Shown here piece by piece: positions 29,972 to 38,942 of a stretch of 41,603 nucleotides of DNA. Below the pieces are notes generated by a model that was not told the DNA's origin, searched no databases, and was given only the letters and a program-made list of their open reading frames with translations. This stretch comes from an uncultured Eubacteriaceae bacterium (GTDB lineage: Bacteria > Bacillota > Clostridia > Lachnospirales > Lachnospiraceae): contig CANRVK010000002.1 in the NCBI GenBank assembly GCA_947643285.1, forward strand, positions 1-41,603. The letters run 5' to 3'. Each line of letters opens with the position of its first letter. The stretch's first letter is position 1. Made by a program: the position numbers and the translations under genes.

Positions 29972-30655
29972 TTATTTCAAGTAATATTCTGCTCTATCAA
30001 AATCTTCTTGATTATCAATATCCATAGATGCTTTTCTGCTCATGATATATGCAAAACACTTATTTTGATAAATATCATAATCCTTTTCCATGATTTTTTT
30101 TGCATCTACTATATAGATAGCACCATTTTCATGATATGTTTTTGGAAATTCTTGTCTTCTCATATTTCTATAGGGAGATTTGGAAAAATGAATCATGCTA
30201 TTTCCATCTTCTAATGTAAAACACCATTGCGCTGGATGTTCTGTTTCACATACACTCACTACGGTTTCTGCATTTTTTTCTTGATATAAAGTGATCGCAT
30301 TTATAATATCATCTTTTGTTCTCAAAGGTGAAGTAGGCTGTAGTAAAACACATTTATCAAAAACGATTCCCATTTTTTTATAATCTTCTAAGACTTGTTT
30401 TACTACATCCCAAGAAGATGTATTATCTCCTGCTAATTCTTCTTTTCTTAAAAATGGAACACTTGCTCCATATTGACGAGATAGTTCTGCGTAATGGGAA
30501 GAATCTGTGGAAACCATTACCTCTTCAAATATTTTTGTTGTCAATGCTGCCTCTATCGTATAAGCGATTAAAGGTTTTCCATTTAATAGTTTTATATTTT
30601 TATCTTTTAATCCTTTTGATCCACTTCTTGCAGGTATTATCGCTAAGTATTTCAT
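29972..30655 (-). CDS. legF: CMP-nonulosonate (legionaminate/acylneuraminate) cytidylyltransferase
   Basis: LAIIPARSGSKGLKDKNIKLLNGKPLIAYTIEAAL; LLQPTSPLRTKDDI. Confidence 0.93.
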   Translation of the reverse strand: MKYLAIIPARSGSKGLKDKNIKLLNGKPLIAYTIEAALTTKIFEEVMVSTDSSHYAELSRQYGASVPFLRKEELAGDNTSSWDVVKQVLEDYKKMGIVFDKCVLLQPTSPLRTKDDIINAITLYQEKNAETVVSVCETEHPAQWCFTLEDGNSMIHFSKSPYRNMRRQEFPKTYHENGAIYIVDAKKIMEKDYDIYQNKCFAYIMSRKASMDIDNQEDFDRAEYYLK

Positions 30656-30667
30656 CTTTATCCCCTT

Positions 30668-31759
30668 TTACTCCGCCTGTAAATTTAATTTCTTTTCCAT
30701 ACGGCGCATTTCCTCAAATTCTCCCATGTCTAAAAAAGAATCTTCACTGATAGGATACATTCCCACTTTTTTATTCTCTTTCAATAATTGCGCGGCTAAA
30801 TCTGTCATATGATAAAATGTATTTTCTGGAATTTTATGAATAACTTCTGGATTAATAATATACATTCCAGTATTTACAAAATAAGATAATTTGGGTTTTT
30901 CTTCCATAGAAATTATTGTTCCATTTTCTTTGGACTGAATCACTCCATAAGGCACTACAATATTTTTTAAGGCAGATACTATTGTCATATCATTTTGAGC
31001 GGAAATATGATATTTATAGATATCTGCATAATCACCATCTATTAAAATATCACAATTTGTAACTATCATCGGCTGGTCAAAACTTTCTTTTATTAACCGC
31101 AGACTTCCGCCTGTCCCTAATGGTTGATTTTCTTCTACATAATGAATAGAATATCCTCCATTAATTTCAGAAAAATAAGACTTTATCATACTCTTTCTAT
31201 AATTTAATGTGACATAAAAATTATGCACGCCATATTCATTAAAACGATTTATAATTCGTTCCATAATAGGAATATCACCAATGGGAATTAACGGCTTTGG
31301 CAATATCTTGGTGTAAGGATAAAGTCTTGTTCCTTTTCCCCCTGCCATAATGACTACTGGCACATCTGTAAGAGTCACTCTATCTATCTTATCTTCTTTT
31401 GCAGTTCCTAAACTTTTAAATATGATATCTATTATTTTTTCTTGTGAATCTACAATAGGTAGAGCTGTAATAGTATATTTTTCTAAATATTTTTCTGCTT
31501 CTTCTCTATTTTTTTTATATAATATCTTTGGATTCCGATTCATAATGCCCTGTATCATTCCATGTAAATCTGCTGTCTTTATTAACCATCTTCTTATATC
31601 GCCATCTGTTAAAGTTCCCACTACTTGTTCTTTTTCATTCAATACAAATACAATTCCCTTTGCATTTTTATCTATTTTCTGTAAGGCATCTACGACTGTT
31701 TCTGTTTCCATAATTATATATTGATTTAATTCTTCTTTAGTCATTTTCTGCCCCCTCAC
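30668..31759 (-). CDS. ptmE: CBS-domain nucleotidyltransferase, PtmE-like (likely start at 31744)
   Basis: N-terminal CBS pair (GTLTDGDIRRWLI; ALPIVDSQEKIIDII) then VVIMAGGKGTRLYPYTKILPKPLIPIGDIPIMERII. Confidence 0.88.
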   Translation of the reverse strand: MRGQKMTKEELNQYIIMETETVVDALQKIDKNAKGIVFVLNEKEQVVGTLTDGDIRRWLIKTADLHGMIQGIMNRNPKILYKKNREEAEKYLEKYTITALPIVDSQEKIIDIIFKSLGTAKEDKIDRVTLTDVPVVIMAGGKGTRLYPYTKILPKPLIPIGDIPIMERIINRFNEYGVHNFYVTLNYRKSMIKSYFSEINGGYSIHYVEENQPLGTGGSLRLIKESFDQPMIVTNCDILIDGDYADIYKYHISAQNDMTIVSALKNIVVPYGVIQSKENGTIISMEEKPKLSYFVNTGMYIINPEVIHKIPENTFYHMTDLAAQLLKENKKVGMYPISEDSFLDMGEFEEMRRMEKKLNLQAE

Positions 31760-32921
31760 AAAGATTTTTTATATTTTCTGAAACATATGAGATCTCTTCT
31801 TCTGTAATATTGGTACTACATGGAATATTTAATATCCTCTGTTTATAAAATAATGCCTGTTCTATCTGATATGCAATGCAATTTTTATATGGTAATTGCT
31901 CATGGATTAATCCCCAAATAGGACGTGTCATAATTCCTTTTTCTTTTAACTTTGTGATAAAATACTCCAGTGATTTTTGAACAATCTCCTTTTCTATCAC
32001 TAAAGAATAAAACCATTTATTGGAAAGTATTTCTTTTCTAAACGGCAAAAGATGTACCAGCTTACATTTTTCTAAGTATTTTTTATATAATTCAAAATTT
32101 TGATTTTTTCTTCTAATAAATTCTGGCAGTTCTTCCATCTGTGCTACTCCTAGAGCTGCCTGTAAATTTGTCATTCTATAATTATAGCCGATTTCATTAT
32201 GCACATAATATAGAGTATCGTCCTTTGCCTGTGTAGATAAATATTTTATATGCTTTAAATTCCTCTCAGAAGAGGCTATGATCATTCCTCCTCCCCCTGT
32301 AGTAATTATTTTATTTCCATTAAAAGAAAATACTCCAAAATCTCCTATTGTTCCTGCATATTTTCCCTTATATTCTCCTGTTGTATATACTGTTCCTAAA
32401 GCTTCTGTAGCGTCTTCTATTACTTTTAATTTGTATTTTTTTGCAATCTCCATAATCGCTTCCATATCTGCCATATTTCCAAAAACATGTACTACTACAA
32501 CAGCTTTTATTATTCTTTCTGTTTTTCTATAAATCAGATTTTCTTCTTTTATATAACATTCTTGCTCACAAAAAATTTTGAGCTTTTTAGCATCTAAACA
32601 TAAACTATCATCACAATCCATAAAAATCGGCTCTGCAAACTGATAATGTACAGGATTTACTGCTGCTATAAAAGTCAAAGTAGGCACTATTACATAGTCA
32701 TTAGGCTGTACCCCTGCTTCTATCATAGCTAAATGTAAACCTGCTGTTCCACTTTGACATGCCACAGCAGAAGGCACTTTTAAAAATTGAGCTATACTTT
32801 CTTCTAATTGATTAATATAAGCGCCACCTGTAGAAACCCAGCCCTCTTCTAATGCTTTATCTACATATAACTTTTCATTTCCCTCAAAATTAGGGACTGA
32901 TAGTGGAATTACTTTATCCAT
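31737..32921 (-). CDS. legC: LegC-type PLP aminotransferase (DegT family)
   Basis: IPLSVPNFEGNEKLYVDKALEEGWVSTGG; CQSGTAGLHLAMI; IGDFGVFSFNGNKIITTGGGGMI. Confidence 0.92.
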   Translation of the reverse strand: MDKVIPLSVPNFEGNEKLYVDKALEEGWVSTGGAYINQLEESIAQFLKVPSAVACQSGTAGLHLAMIEAGVQPNDYVIVPTLTFIAAVNPVHYQFAEPIFMDCDDSLCLDAKKLKIFCEQECYIKEENLIYRKTERIIKAVVVVHVFGNMADMEAIMEIAKKYKLKVIEDATEALGTVYTTGEYKGKYAGTIGDFGVFSFNGNKIITTGGGGMIIASSERNLKHIKYLSTQAKDDTLYYVHNEIGYNYRMTNLQAALGVAQMEELPEFIRRKNQNFELYKKYLEKCKLVHLLPFRKEILSNKWFYSLVIEKEIVQKSLEYFITKLKEKGIMTRPIWGLIHEQLPYKNCIAYQIEQALFYKQRILNIPCSTNITEEEISYVSENIKNLCEGAEND

Positions 32922-32961
32922 CGTGTGCCTCCTTATCCTTATGCTTTCGATATTTTTTTAC

Positions 32962-33966
32962 TTATAAATTATAAATATCCGCCTTATATGACTTTAAATT
33001 TTCTTTTATCCATGTGATTGTTTCTTGAATCCCTTGTTGTAAAGAATACTTAGGTGTCCAATCTGTCATCTCTAATATTTTTTTATTACAGCCTAACAAA
33101 CGATTTACTTCACTCTTTTCTGGTCTCAAGCGCTCTTCTTCGCAGATTATCTTAGTATTAGGATTAATCTGTTCTATGATTTCTTTTGCCAATTCTCCAA
33201 TAGAAATTTCTTTTTGCGTTGCAATGTTGATTTCTTCTCCTATCGTTTTATCTGATTTAAAAATTTCATAAAAACCATTTACCGTATCTTTTACATAATT
33301 AAAATCTCTTGTTGGGGTGAGAGAACCTAATTTAATTTCCTGATATCCATTTAAAAGTTGTGTGATAATTGTGGGGATAACTGCACGCGCAGATTGTCTT
33401 GGTCCATAGGTATTAAATGGTCGAACAATCGTAACTGGTAATTCAAAACTCCGATAAAAACTCTCTGCTAATCTATCCGCTCCTATTTTGGTAGCAGAAT
33501 AAGGTGATTGTCCTTGAAAAGGATGTTTTTCATCAATAGGAACATATTGTGCTGTGCCATATACTTCTGATGTAGATGTCACTAATACTCTCGTTCCTAA
33601 ATCTCTAGCAGCTTGTAATACATTTAACGTTCCCTTTATATTGGTATCTACATAGGAATCTGGAGAATGATAACTAAATGGAATAGCGATTAAAGCTGCC
33701 AAATGAAATACCACATCGATTCCTTTCATCGCTTGTCTTACTCCATTAGGATCTCTGATATCTCCAGAAAAGATTTCTATTTGTTTTTGTTTTTCTTTAG
33801 GAAAAGAATCAATCCAGCCCCAAGTATTAAAGGAATTATAATACGTAAAAGCTTTTACTTCTAATCCCTTATCTATCAAATGTTCTACTAAATGACTTCC
33901 AATAAATCCATCTGCTCCTGTAACTAATGCTTTCATTTTTGTCCTCCTGTGCAAATTTATACACAA
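32962..33966 (-). CDS. legB: LegB-type NDP-GlcNAc 4,6-dehydratase (likely start ATG at 33936)
   Basis: MKALVTGADGFIGSHLVEHLI; VTSTSEVYGTAQYVPIDEKHPFQGQSPYSATKIGADRLAESFY; RPFNTYGPRQSARAVIPT; SD aggaggac just upstream of 33936. Confidence 0.92.
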   Translation of the reverse strand: MCINLHRRTKMKALVTGADGFIGSHLVEHLIDKGLEVKAFTYYNSFNTWGWIDSFPKEKQKQIEIFSGDIRDPNGVRQAMKGIDVVFHLAALIAIPFSYHSPDSYVDTNIKGTLNVLQAARDLGTRVLVTSTSEVYGTAQYVPIDEKHPFQGQSPYSATKIGADRLAESFYRSFELPVTIVRPFNTYGPRQSARAVIPTIITQLLNGYQEIKLGSLTPTRDFNYVKDTVNGFYEIFKSDKTIGEEINIATQKEISIGELAKEIIEQINPNTKIICEEERLRPEKSEVNRLLGCNKKILEMTDWTPKYSLQQGIQETITWIKENLKSYKADIYNL

Positions 33967-34010
33967 AAAATAACCGCAATTTATATTAAATCTTTAATAT
34001 ATCATGCAGT

Positions 34011-34127
34011 TTATTCTATTCTATTATTTTCATATCTGGAATTTATGCAAGATAATATGACCTCTCTATAGAGTACACTTTCATTAAGAATTGTAGTAGA
34101 ATTAAATTTCTTATATTTGTTATGCAT
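34011..34127 (-). CDS. Small leader ORF, 38 aa: MHNKYKKFNSTTILNESVLYREVILSCINSRYENNRIE
   Basis: ATG at 34125-34127, TAA at 34011-34013, strong SD (tggagga) 7 nt upstream, directly downstream of a sigma28-like promoter; below the size cutoff of the ORF track. Confidence 0.5.
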   Translation of the reverse strand: MHNKYKKFNSTTILNESVLYREVILSCINSRYENNRIE

Positions 34128-34162
34128 ATTTTTTCCTCCATGAAATATAAATGCTATTTTAT

Positions 34163-34189
34163 ATATCGGCTTTTTTCTTATATTCATTA
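34163..34189 (-). promoter_or_regulatory. Sigma28/sigmaD-like promoter for the legionaminic acid operon
   Basis: Minus strand TAAT-N15-GCCGATAT; exact -10 consensus, one mismatch in the -35 TAAA. Confidence 0.65.
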
Positions 34190-34335
34190 ATCTCTTTTTA
34201 TTTTTTATATATATTCCCAGTTTAAAGATAATTTCCCATAATTTTTAAATCAACTCATCTTTTAACTTTTTATCTATATTGTTATGAGTTTAAATAGATA
34301 AATATTTCTTTTGCTGATTTTTCCTTTAAATAATA

Positions 34336-34381
34336 AAAAAGTTCCAAACTCATGATTTAAAAAACATGATGGAACTTTTCT
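34336..34381. terminator. Intrinsic terminator separating the flagellin/maf operon from the leg operon
   Basis: aaaagttccaaactcatgatttaaaaaacatgatggaactttt; gttcc/ggaac and catgat/catg pairings flanked by A and T runs. Confidence 0.75.
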
Positions 34382-34469
34382 AAAATACTAAAAATATAAT
34401 AAGTATTATCAAAAATTTCTTTTGAAATTTCAAATCTTATCACTACTTAAAAAATCTCTTTTTAATAAT

Positions 34470-34874
34470 TTATGCTTCTCCCTTTTGCTCATTCAATACC
34501 ACTTGTATTATTTCTTCTACCTTTGTAAATTCTGGCAAAATATCCTTTTCAAAACTATCAGCGATCTTTTTATCTTCTCCTGTTTTTAGTGCTTCTCCTA
34601 ATTTTAATACTTGCTGATTTACTTCATTTTTATTAATTCTTTCTTCTTTTTGATTTATCAAAGATAATGTTCCATTTAAAATTTGTATTTCCCAATTTAA
34701 GCCTTCTATAATCTTTTTCTGAAATTCATCCGTATCATCTTTTCTTTGTTCACGCAATTCTGATAATAACATGTTAATACTATTCATCAATTTTTTATTA
34801 TATTCTATATATACCTCTAATGCTTCTATTTGTTCTGCATTTAAATTATTATCCATGGTATGACTCCTTTTCAT
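34470..34874 (-). CDS. Small helical protein of unknown function, flagellar operon
   Basis: 134 aa, coiled-coil-like; immediately downstream of the maf gene. Confidence 0.7.
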   Translation of the reverse strand: MKRSHTMDNNLNAEQIEALEVYIEYNKKLMNSINMLLSELREQRKDDTDEFQKKIIEGLNWEIQILNGTLSLINQKEERINKNEVNQQVLKLGEALKTGEDKKIADSFEKDILPEFTKVEEIIQVVLNEQKGEA

Positions 34875-34882
34875 TATTTATT

Positions 34883-36739
34883 TTAATTAACTTTACCAAC
34901 GGTTTCTTCTACTACAGGTAAAATTATATTAATACATTTTATTATATTATACATCATAGCTATACCATTTTTACTAATTACTTTCACTTCTTCTTTAAAA
35001 GTATCTTCTTCATAAAACATTTCTTTTCTAATTATATAATTTATAGGAGCCATACTACTATAAATTAATTTCCACGTTACATTATGTTCTATATTATCTG
35101 TCAATTTTTTAATCTTTTTCAAAATTTTGTCATATTTTTGTTTATTCGTGCAATCCTTTTCCCCTAACTTTTCTAAGGCAGAATAAAGCTTTATTCCTTT
35201 TTCTGCATTCTTTTTAATTTCCTCTAAATTAGAACCTGTATTATGTAAATATTCTACAACTTTATTTCTATCCTCTCCTTGAAACATTGGTTGTAATTGC
35301 TCGATCTGTTCTTTGATATTTACTTCTTCTATACAATACTTTTTTATACATTCTTTTAATGGTAATATATCTGTATTTTCTATTCTCGCTCCTCCCTCTG
35401 TAGCATCTATTACTGTTATATCTATTTTGTCTTTTATCCTTTTAATATACTCATTAAACCATTCTAAGTAATGTTTTAAATCTGGTCTAGTCGGAACTTT
35501 TTCTCCATAATACCCATCTACCATTATTGCTTTACTTGTGTCTATTGTATCCATTTTATCTTTAAATGTACCATCTGCATGTGTCTTATTATCTGTTAAT
35601 GCTAAATCCTGACCTACTAAAATAATAGTAGAATAACCCAATTTAACAAGTAATGACATCGCATTTGTTGCTACTGATCCACCCGTTTCTAATCCATATA
35701 AACTTTTTCCTAGCTGTTTAAATATTCCATTAACATACCCTTCCCCTTCTCCAAAAAAGAATTTTTTTCCTGTATGATAATTTGCTACTTCACTTGAAGC
35801 GGTCACAGACATTACTAATGGTATCTTTTCTATTCCTTCCATTTCAAATAATTCTTTAGGTTTTTCTCCATCCACCATAATCATAATATCTGGTTCAATT
35901 CCAGCTTTTAATAAAGGCTTTACTGCCGTATCAACAGCTATAATAAAGGCTTTATTTTTCGCATTCTTTAATTCTTTAATATTTTTATTCAATGATGGTC
36001 CAGCTGAAACTAAAATACCAGGAATATTTCTTGGTAATACATCAAATAGTTGTCTTGCCTGATAATTATCACAAAGATATTGTATATTATTTAAAATATT
36101 TTTTACAAAAGAACCTGAAAAACAAATTATAGTATTTTCTAGTATTATTATATCATTTATTTTTTTACCTATCTTTTTTAAAAATTCTACTGTTTTTTTA
36201 GAATAAATTTCGTCATAATTTGGTTGAATATACTTTTTTAAAAATATTAAATTATTAAAATTAATATTTTGATTAATAATACCTTCTGCTTCTTCTTCAT
36301 TTATTCCATCTATAATAAAACCAATTGGTCTATTTTCAAATAATTCGGTTATATCAATTTCTTCTAAAACCTTTAAAAACAAGGATACTGATGGTTCATA
36401 AACTACTATATTTACTGTCTTCTCTGTCTTTTTAAGAAGTTCTTTTATAAATAGACCATTCCCTAATCCTACAATAAATATAGATGCCATATAATTAATT
36501 TTGCCTAAATTTTCTATTTCTTGTTCTATAAATTTTCGAGGAGCATATTTTCCATTTAAATATAAAATTTTATTCTCTCTATTTATTGATATTATTTTTG
36601 TTCCATCTTTTGCATTTTCAAAATTTATCTCTATTTCATCTTTTATATATTGTTTATTTTCTATTATATATGCTACTCCTTCATATCTTTTTTTTAATAC
36701 TTCCATATTTTTATTATATATAACATTATTATCTGCCAT
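34883..36739 (-). CDS. maf: Maf/DUF115 motility-associated flagellin glycosyltransferase (6-hydroxymethylpterin pyrophosphokinase MptE-like fold)
   Basis: GILVSAGPSLNKNIKELKNAKNKAFIIAVDTAVKPLLKAGIEPDIMIMVDGEKP; ETGGSVATNAMSLLVKLGYSTIILVGQDLALTDNKTHADGT. Confidence 0.9.
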   Translation of the reverse strand: MADNNVIYNKNMEVLKKRYEGVAYIIENKQYIKDEIEINFENAKDGTKIISINRENKILYLNGKYAPRKFIEQEIENLGKINYMASIFIVGLGNGLFIKELLKKTEKTVNIVVYEPSVSLFLKVLEEIDITELFENRPIGFIIDGINEEEAEGIINQNINFNNLIFLKKYIQPNYDEIYSKKTVEFLKKIGKKINDIIILENTIICFSGSFVKNILNNIQYLCDNYQARQLFDVLPRNIPGILVSAGPSLNKNIKELKNAKNKAFIIAVDTAVKPLLKAGIEPDIMIMVDGEKPKELFEMEGIEKIPLVMSVTASSEVANYHTGKKFFFGEGEGYVNGIFKQLGKSLYGLETGGSVATNAMSLLVKLGYSTIILVGQDLALTDNKTHADGTFKDKMDTIDTSKAIMVDGYYGEKVPTRPDLKHYLEWFNEYIKRIKDKIDITVIDATEGGARIENTDILPLKECIKKYCIEEVNIKEQIEQLQPMFQGEDRNKVVEYLHNTGSNLEEIKKNAEKGIKLYSALEKLGEKDCTNKQKYDKILKKIKKLTDNIEHNVTWKLIYSSMAPINYIIRKEMFYEEDTFKEEVKVISKNGIAMMYNIIKCINIILPVVEETVGKVN

Positions 36740-36742
36740 TAT

Positions 36743-37015
36743 TTATTTCTCCATCTCTTCTAATAATCCTATCTTTTGTAAATATGGTATCAAAGCATAC
36801 TCTAAACAATCTAAAAGCAATACTTTATCTCTTCTTTGTATTCCATTTATATAATCATTTATTATTTCTAACCACTCACTCTTTTCACTATCCTTTAAAT
36901 TCCCTCGTATTATATTATTTGTTATTTCCTGTAATTTATTTAGTTCTTGATACAAATCTTGCACTAAAGTTTCACATTTTGTTTCATGTGCCTTTTTGCA
37001 AATCTCTATTAACAT
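36743..37015 (-). CDS. Small helical protein of unknown function between flagellin and maf
   Basis: 90 aa ORF with SD (taggagaa), 3-nt gap to maf. Confidence 0.72.
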   Translation of the reverse strand: MLIEICKKAHETKCETLVQDLYQELNKLQEITNNIIRGNLKDSEKSEWLEIINDYINGIQRRDKVLLLDCLEYALIPYLQKIGLLEEMEK

Positions 37016-37045
37016 TTTTTTTCTCCTATATTTTATCTAATAAAA

Positions 37046-37090
37046 ATATAGAAGGTTGACAAAAATGCCAGCCTTCTATATTTAATTTAA
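37046..37090 (-). terminator. Flagellin gene terminator
   Basis: aatatagaaggttg...cagccttctatatt stem followed on the minus strand by T-rich sequence. Confidence 0.8.
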
Positions 37091-37093
37091 TTT

Positions 37094-38359
37094 TTATTGT
37101 AGTAAAGATAATACACCTTGTGTAGATTGATTTGCCTGTGCTAACATAGACTGTCCAGCTTGTGTTAATATACTGTTCTTGCTATACTCAACCATCATTT
37201 TTGCCATATCTGTATCTCTAATACGTGATTCTGCAGCAGATGTGTTCTCTGAAACAGTATCCAAGTTAGCTACTGTATGCTCTAATCTGTTCTGTAATGC
37301 ACCTAAAGCAGAACGTTGCTCAGAAACTATGTTGATCGCTTTTTGAACCTTATTTATTGTCTTATTCGCTGTTGCATAATCATCTACCCTAGCGCCATAT
37401 CCTTTTTTAGTTGACTTTGCTATTTCTACTTTTGTTACATCCCACGTAGTTACATCGAATTCAGCTGTAAACATCTTTTGGCTTGTTACCATTGTACTAA
37501 AATTCTTTTTCTCAAAACTTAGAACATTAGCTATTACAGCTGATACAGTTGAAACTTTATCCTCAAATATAGCTTCACCAGTACTTACTACCTGATACGC
37601 AACAGAACCAGTAGCACTATTATATAGAATTTGATATTTGTCACTATTTATTGAATCAAGATCAGTAATATCTGCATATACTTTAGATATTGCCTCTAAT
37701 CCATTGCTCAAACATAGTGCTTGATTATATGAAAGTGTTTTAGCTTCATTATAAGTATAATCTACATATTCCTTATATTGTAAAGTTCCACCAATCTTTG
37801 AATTACTTAAAGTATATTCCGTTGCAGATAATAAAAATTCTTTTCCTAAACCAAGTGCTTCTGCATTCATTGCATTAATAGAAATCTTTATATTTTGATT
37901 TGAATTAGCACCTACTTGTAATTTCTTATCTGTAAATGTACCATCTAGTAATTCTTGTTTATTAAATTGTGTAGTCTGTGCAATTCTATCTAACTCATCT
38001 GTTAAAGCTGCTAATTCTTTGTTAATAGCATCTCTATCAATTTCCTGGTTAGTATCGTTAGCACCTTGTACTGCTAATTCATTCATTCTTTGTAAGATAG
38101 AATGAGCTTCATTTAAAGCACCTTCAGCAGATTGAATTAAAGAAATACCATCTTGAGCATTTGTAGAAGCTTTATCAAGACCTCTGATTTGGCTTCTCAT
38201 TTTTTCAGAAATTGTTAAACCTGCTGCATCATCGCCAGCACGGTTAATTCTATAACCAGAAGATAATTTCTCTGTAGCTTTTGCCTGAGCACTGGATGTA
38301 ACGCCTAATTGTCTATTAGCATTCATCGCTGTCATATTATGTTGTACTACTAATCCCAT
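37094..38359 (-). CDS. hag: Flagellin
   Basis: MGLVVQHNMTAMNANRQLGVTSSAQAKATEKLSSGYRINRAGDDAAGLTISEKMRSQIRGL...; C-terminal ESRIRDTDMAKMMVEYSKNSILTQAGQSMLAQANQSTQGVLSLLQ. Confidence 0.98.
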   Translation of the reverse strand: MGLVVQHNMTAMNANRQLGVTSSAQAKATEKLSSGYRINRAGDDAAGLTISEKMRSQIRGLDKASTNAQDGISLIQSAEGALNEAHSILQRMNELAVQGANDTNQEIDRDAINKELAALTDELDRIAQTTQFNKQELLDGTFTDKKLQVGANSNQNIKISINAMNAEALGLGKEFLLSATEYTLSNSKIGGTLQYKEYVDYTYNEAKTLSYNQALCLSNGLEAISKVYADITDLDSINSDKYQILYNSATGSVAYQVVSTGEAIFEDKVSTVSAVIANVLSFEKKNFSTMVTSQKMFTAEFDVTTWDVTKVEIAKSTKKGYGARVDDYATANKTINKVQKAINIVSEQRSALGALQNRLEHTVANLDTVSENTSAAESRIRDTDMAKMMVEYSKNSILTQAGQSMLAQANQSTQGVLSLLQ

Positions 38360-38362
38360 ATT

Positions 38363-38400
38363 AAATTCCTCCTTGAAATTTATTACAGCATCCTTGCTGT
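38363..38400 (-). promoter_or_regulatory. Candidate CsrA-binding region in the flagellin mRNA leader
   Basis: Minus strand ACAGCA-AGGA-TGCTGT (6-bp stem, AGGA loop; 38385-38400) plus CAAGGAGGA overlapping the Shine-Dalgarno. Confidence 0.75.
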
Positions 38401-38480
38401 TTTATTTTTCTAAACGAAAGAAAGTAACTATTAGCCGTACGCTCTAACTATGTTATCTTTCTTTTGTTCTAACACCTTAT

Positions 38481-38507
38481 ATATCGGTTATTTTTTTTAT
38501 TACTTTA
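38481..38507 (-). promoter_or_regulatory. Sigma28/sigmaD-type promoter of flagellin
   Basis: Minus strand TAAA-N15-ACCGATAT. Confidence 0.85.
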
Positions 38508-38536
38508 GCATAATTTTAAAATTTTTTAATTTAATT

Positions 38537-38920
38537 TTATGCCGTCTGTGTTTTAGCTCGTTTCATCACTTCTTTCCATGTATCTCTCATCTCTCTGAGA
38601 TATCCCAACACCTCTTCTAAAATTTCTTTATCCTTTTTCATATTCGCTTCTATCAATCTGTCCATTAAATAATTATAAACATTTTCAAAATCTTGTGCCA
38701 CAGGATATTTATGATTTAAAGTAGCGATAAACTCTCCAATAATATTTTCTACTTTTACAATATTATTATGAGCTTTTTCTATATCATTCTCTTCCACTCC
38801 TATAATGGCTATATTGCAGAACTTAATCGCTCCTTCATATAACATCAGTGTCAATTCCGCTGGTGTAGCTGTCATAATGCGGTTTGTATTATACGCTGAA
38901 TATCCAGAATTAATTGCCAT
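38537..38920 (-). CDS. fliS: Flagellar export chaperone FliS
   Basis: YSAYNTNRIMTATPAELTLMLYEGAIKFCNIA. Confidence 0.96.
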   Translation of the reverse strand: MAINSGYSAYNTNRIMTATPAELTLMLYEGAIKFCNIAIIGVEENDIEKAHNNIVKVENIIGEFIATLNHKYPVAQDFENVYNYLMDRLIEANMKKDKEILEEVLGYLREMRDTWKEVMKRAKTQTA

Positions 38921-38942
38921 ATATTCCTCCTAATAAACTGTC

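Noticed and set aside
17404-32532. Remaining plus-strand ORFs across the glycan island (e.g. 17404, 17573, 18509, 20138, 24125, 26041, 26461, 30418, 31350, 32278)
   Set aside because: All antisense to well-supported minus-strand genes with recognised motifs.
36501-37059. Plus-strand ORFs 36501..36854 and 36784..37059
   Set aside because: Antisense to maf and the 90-aa gene; low complexity.
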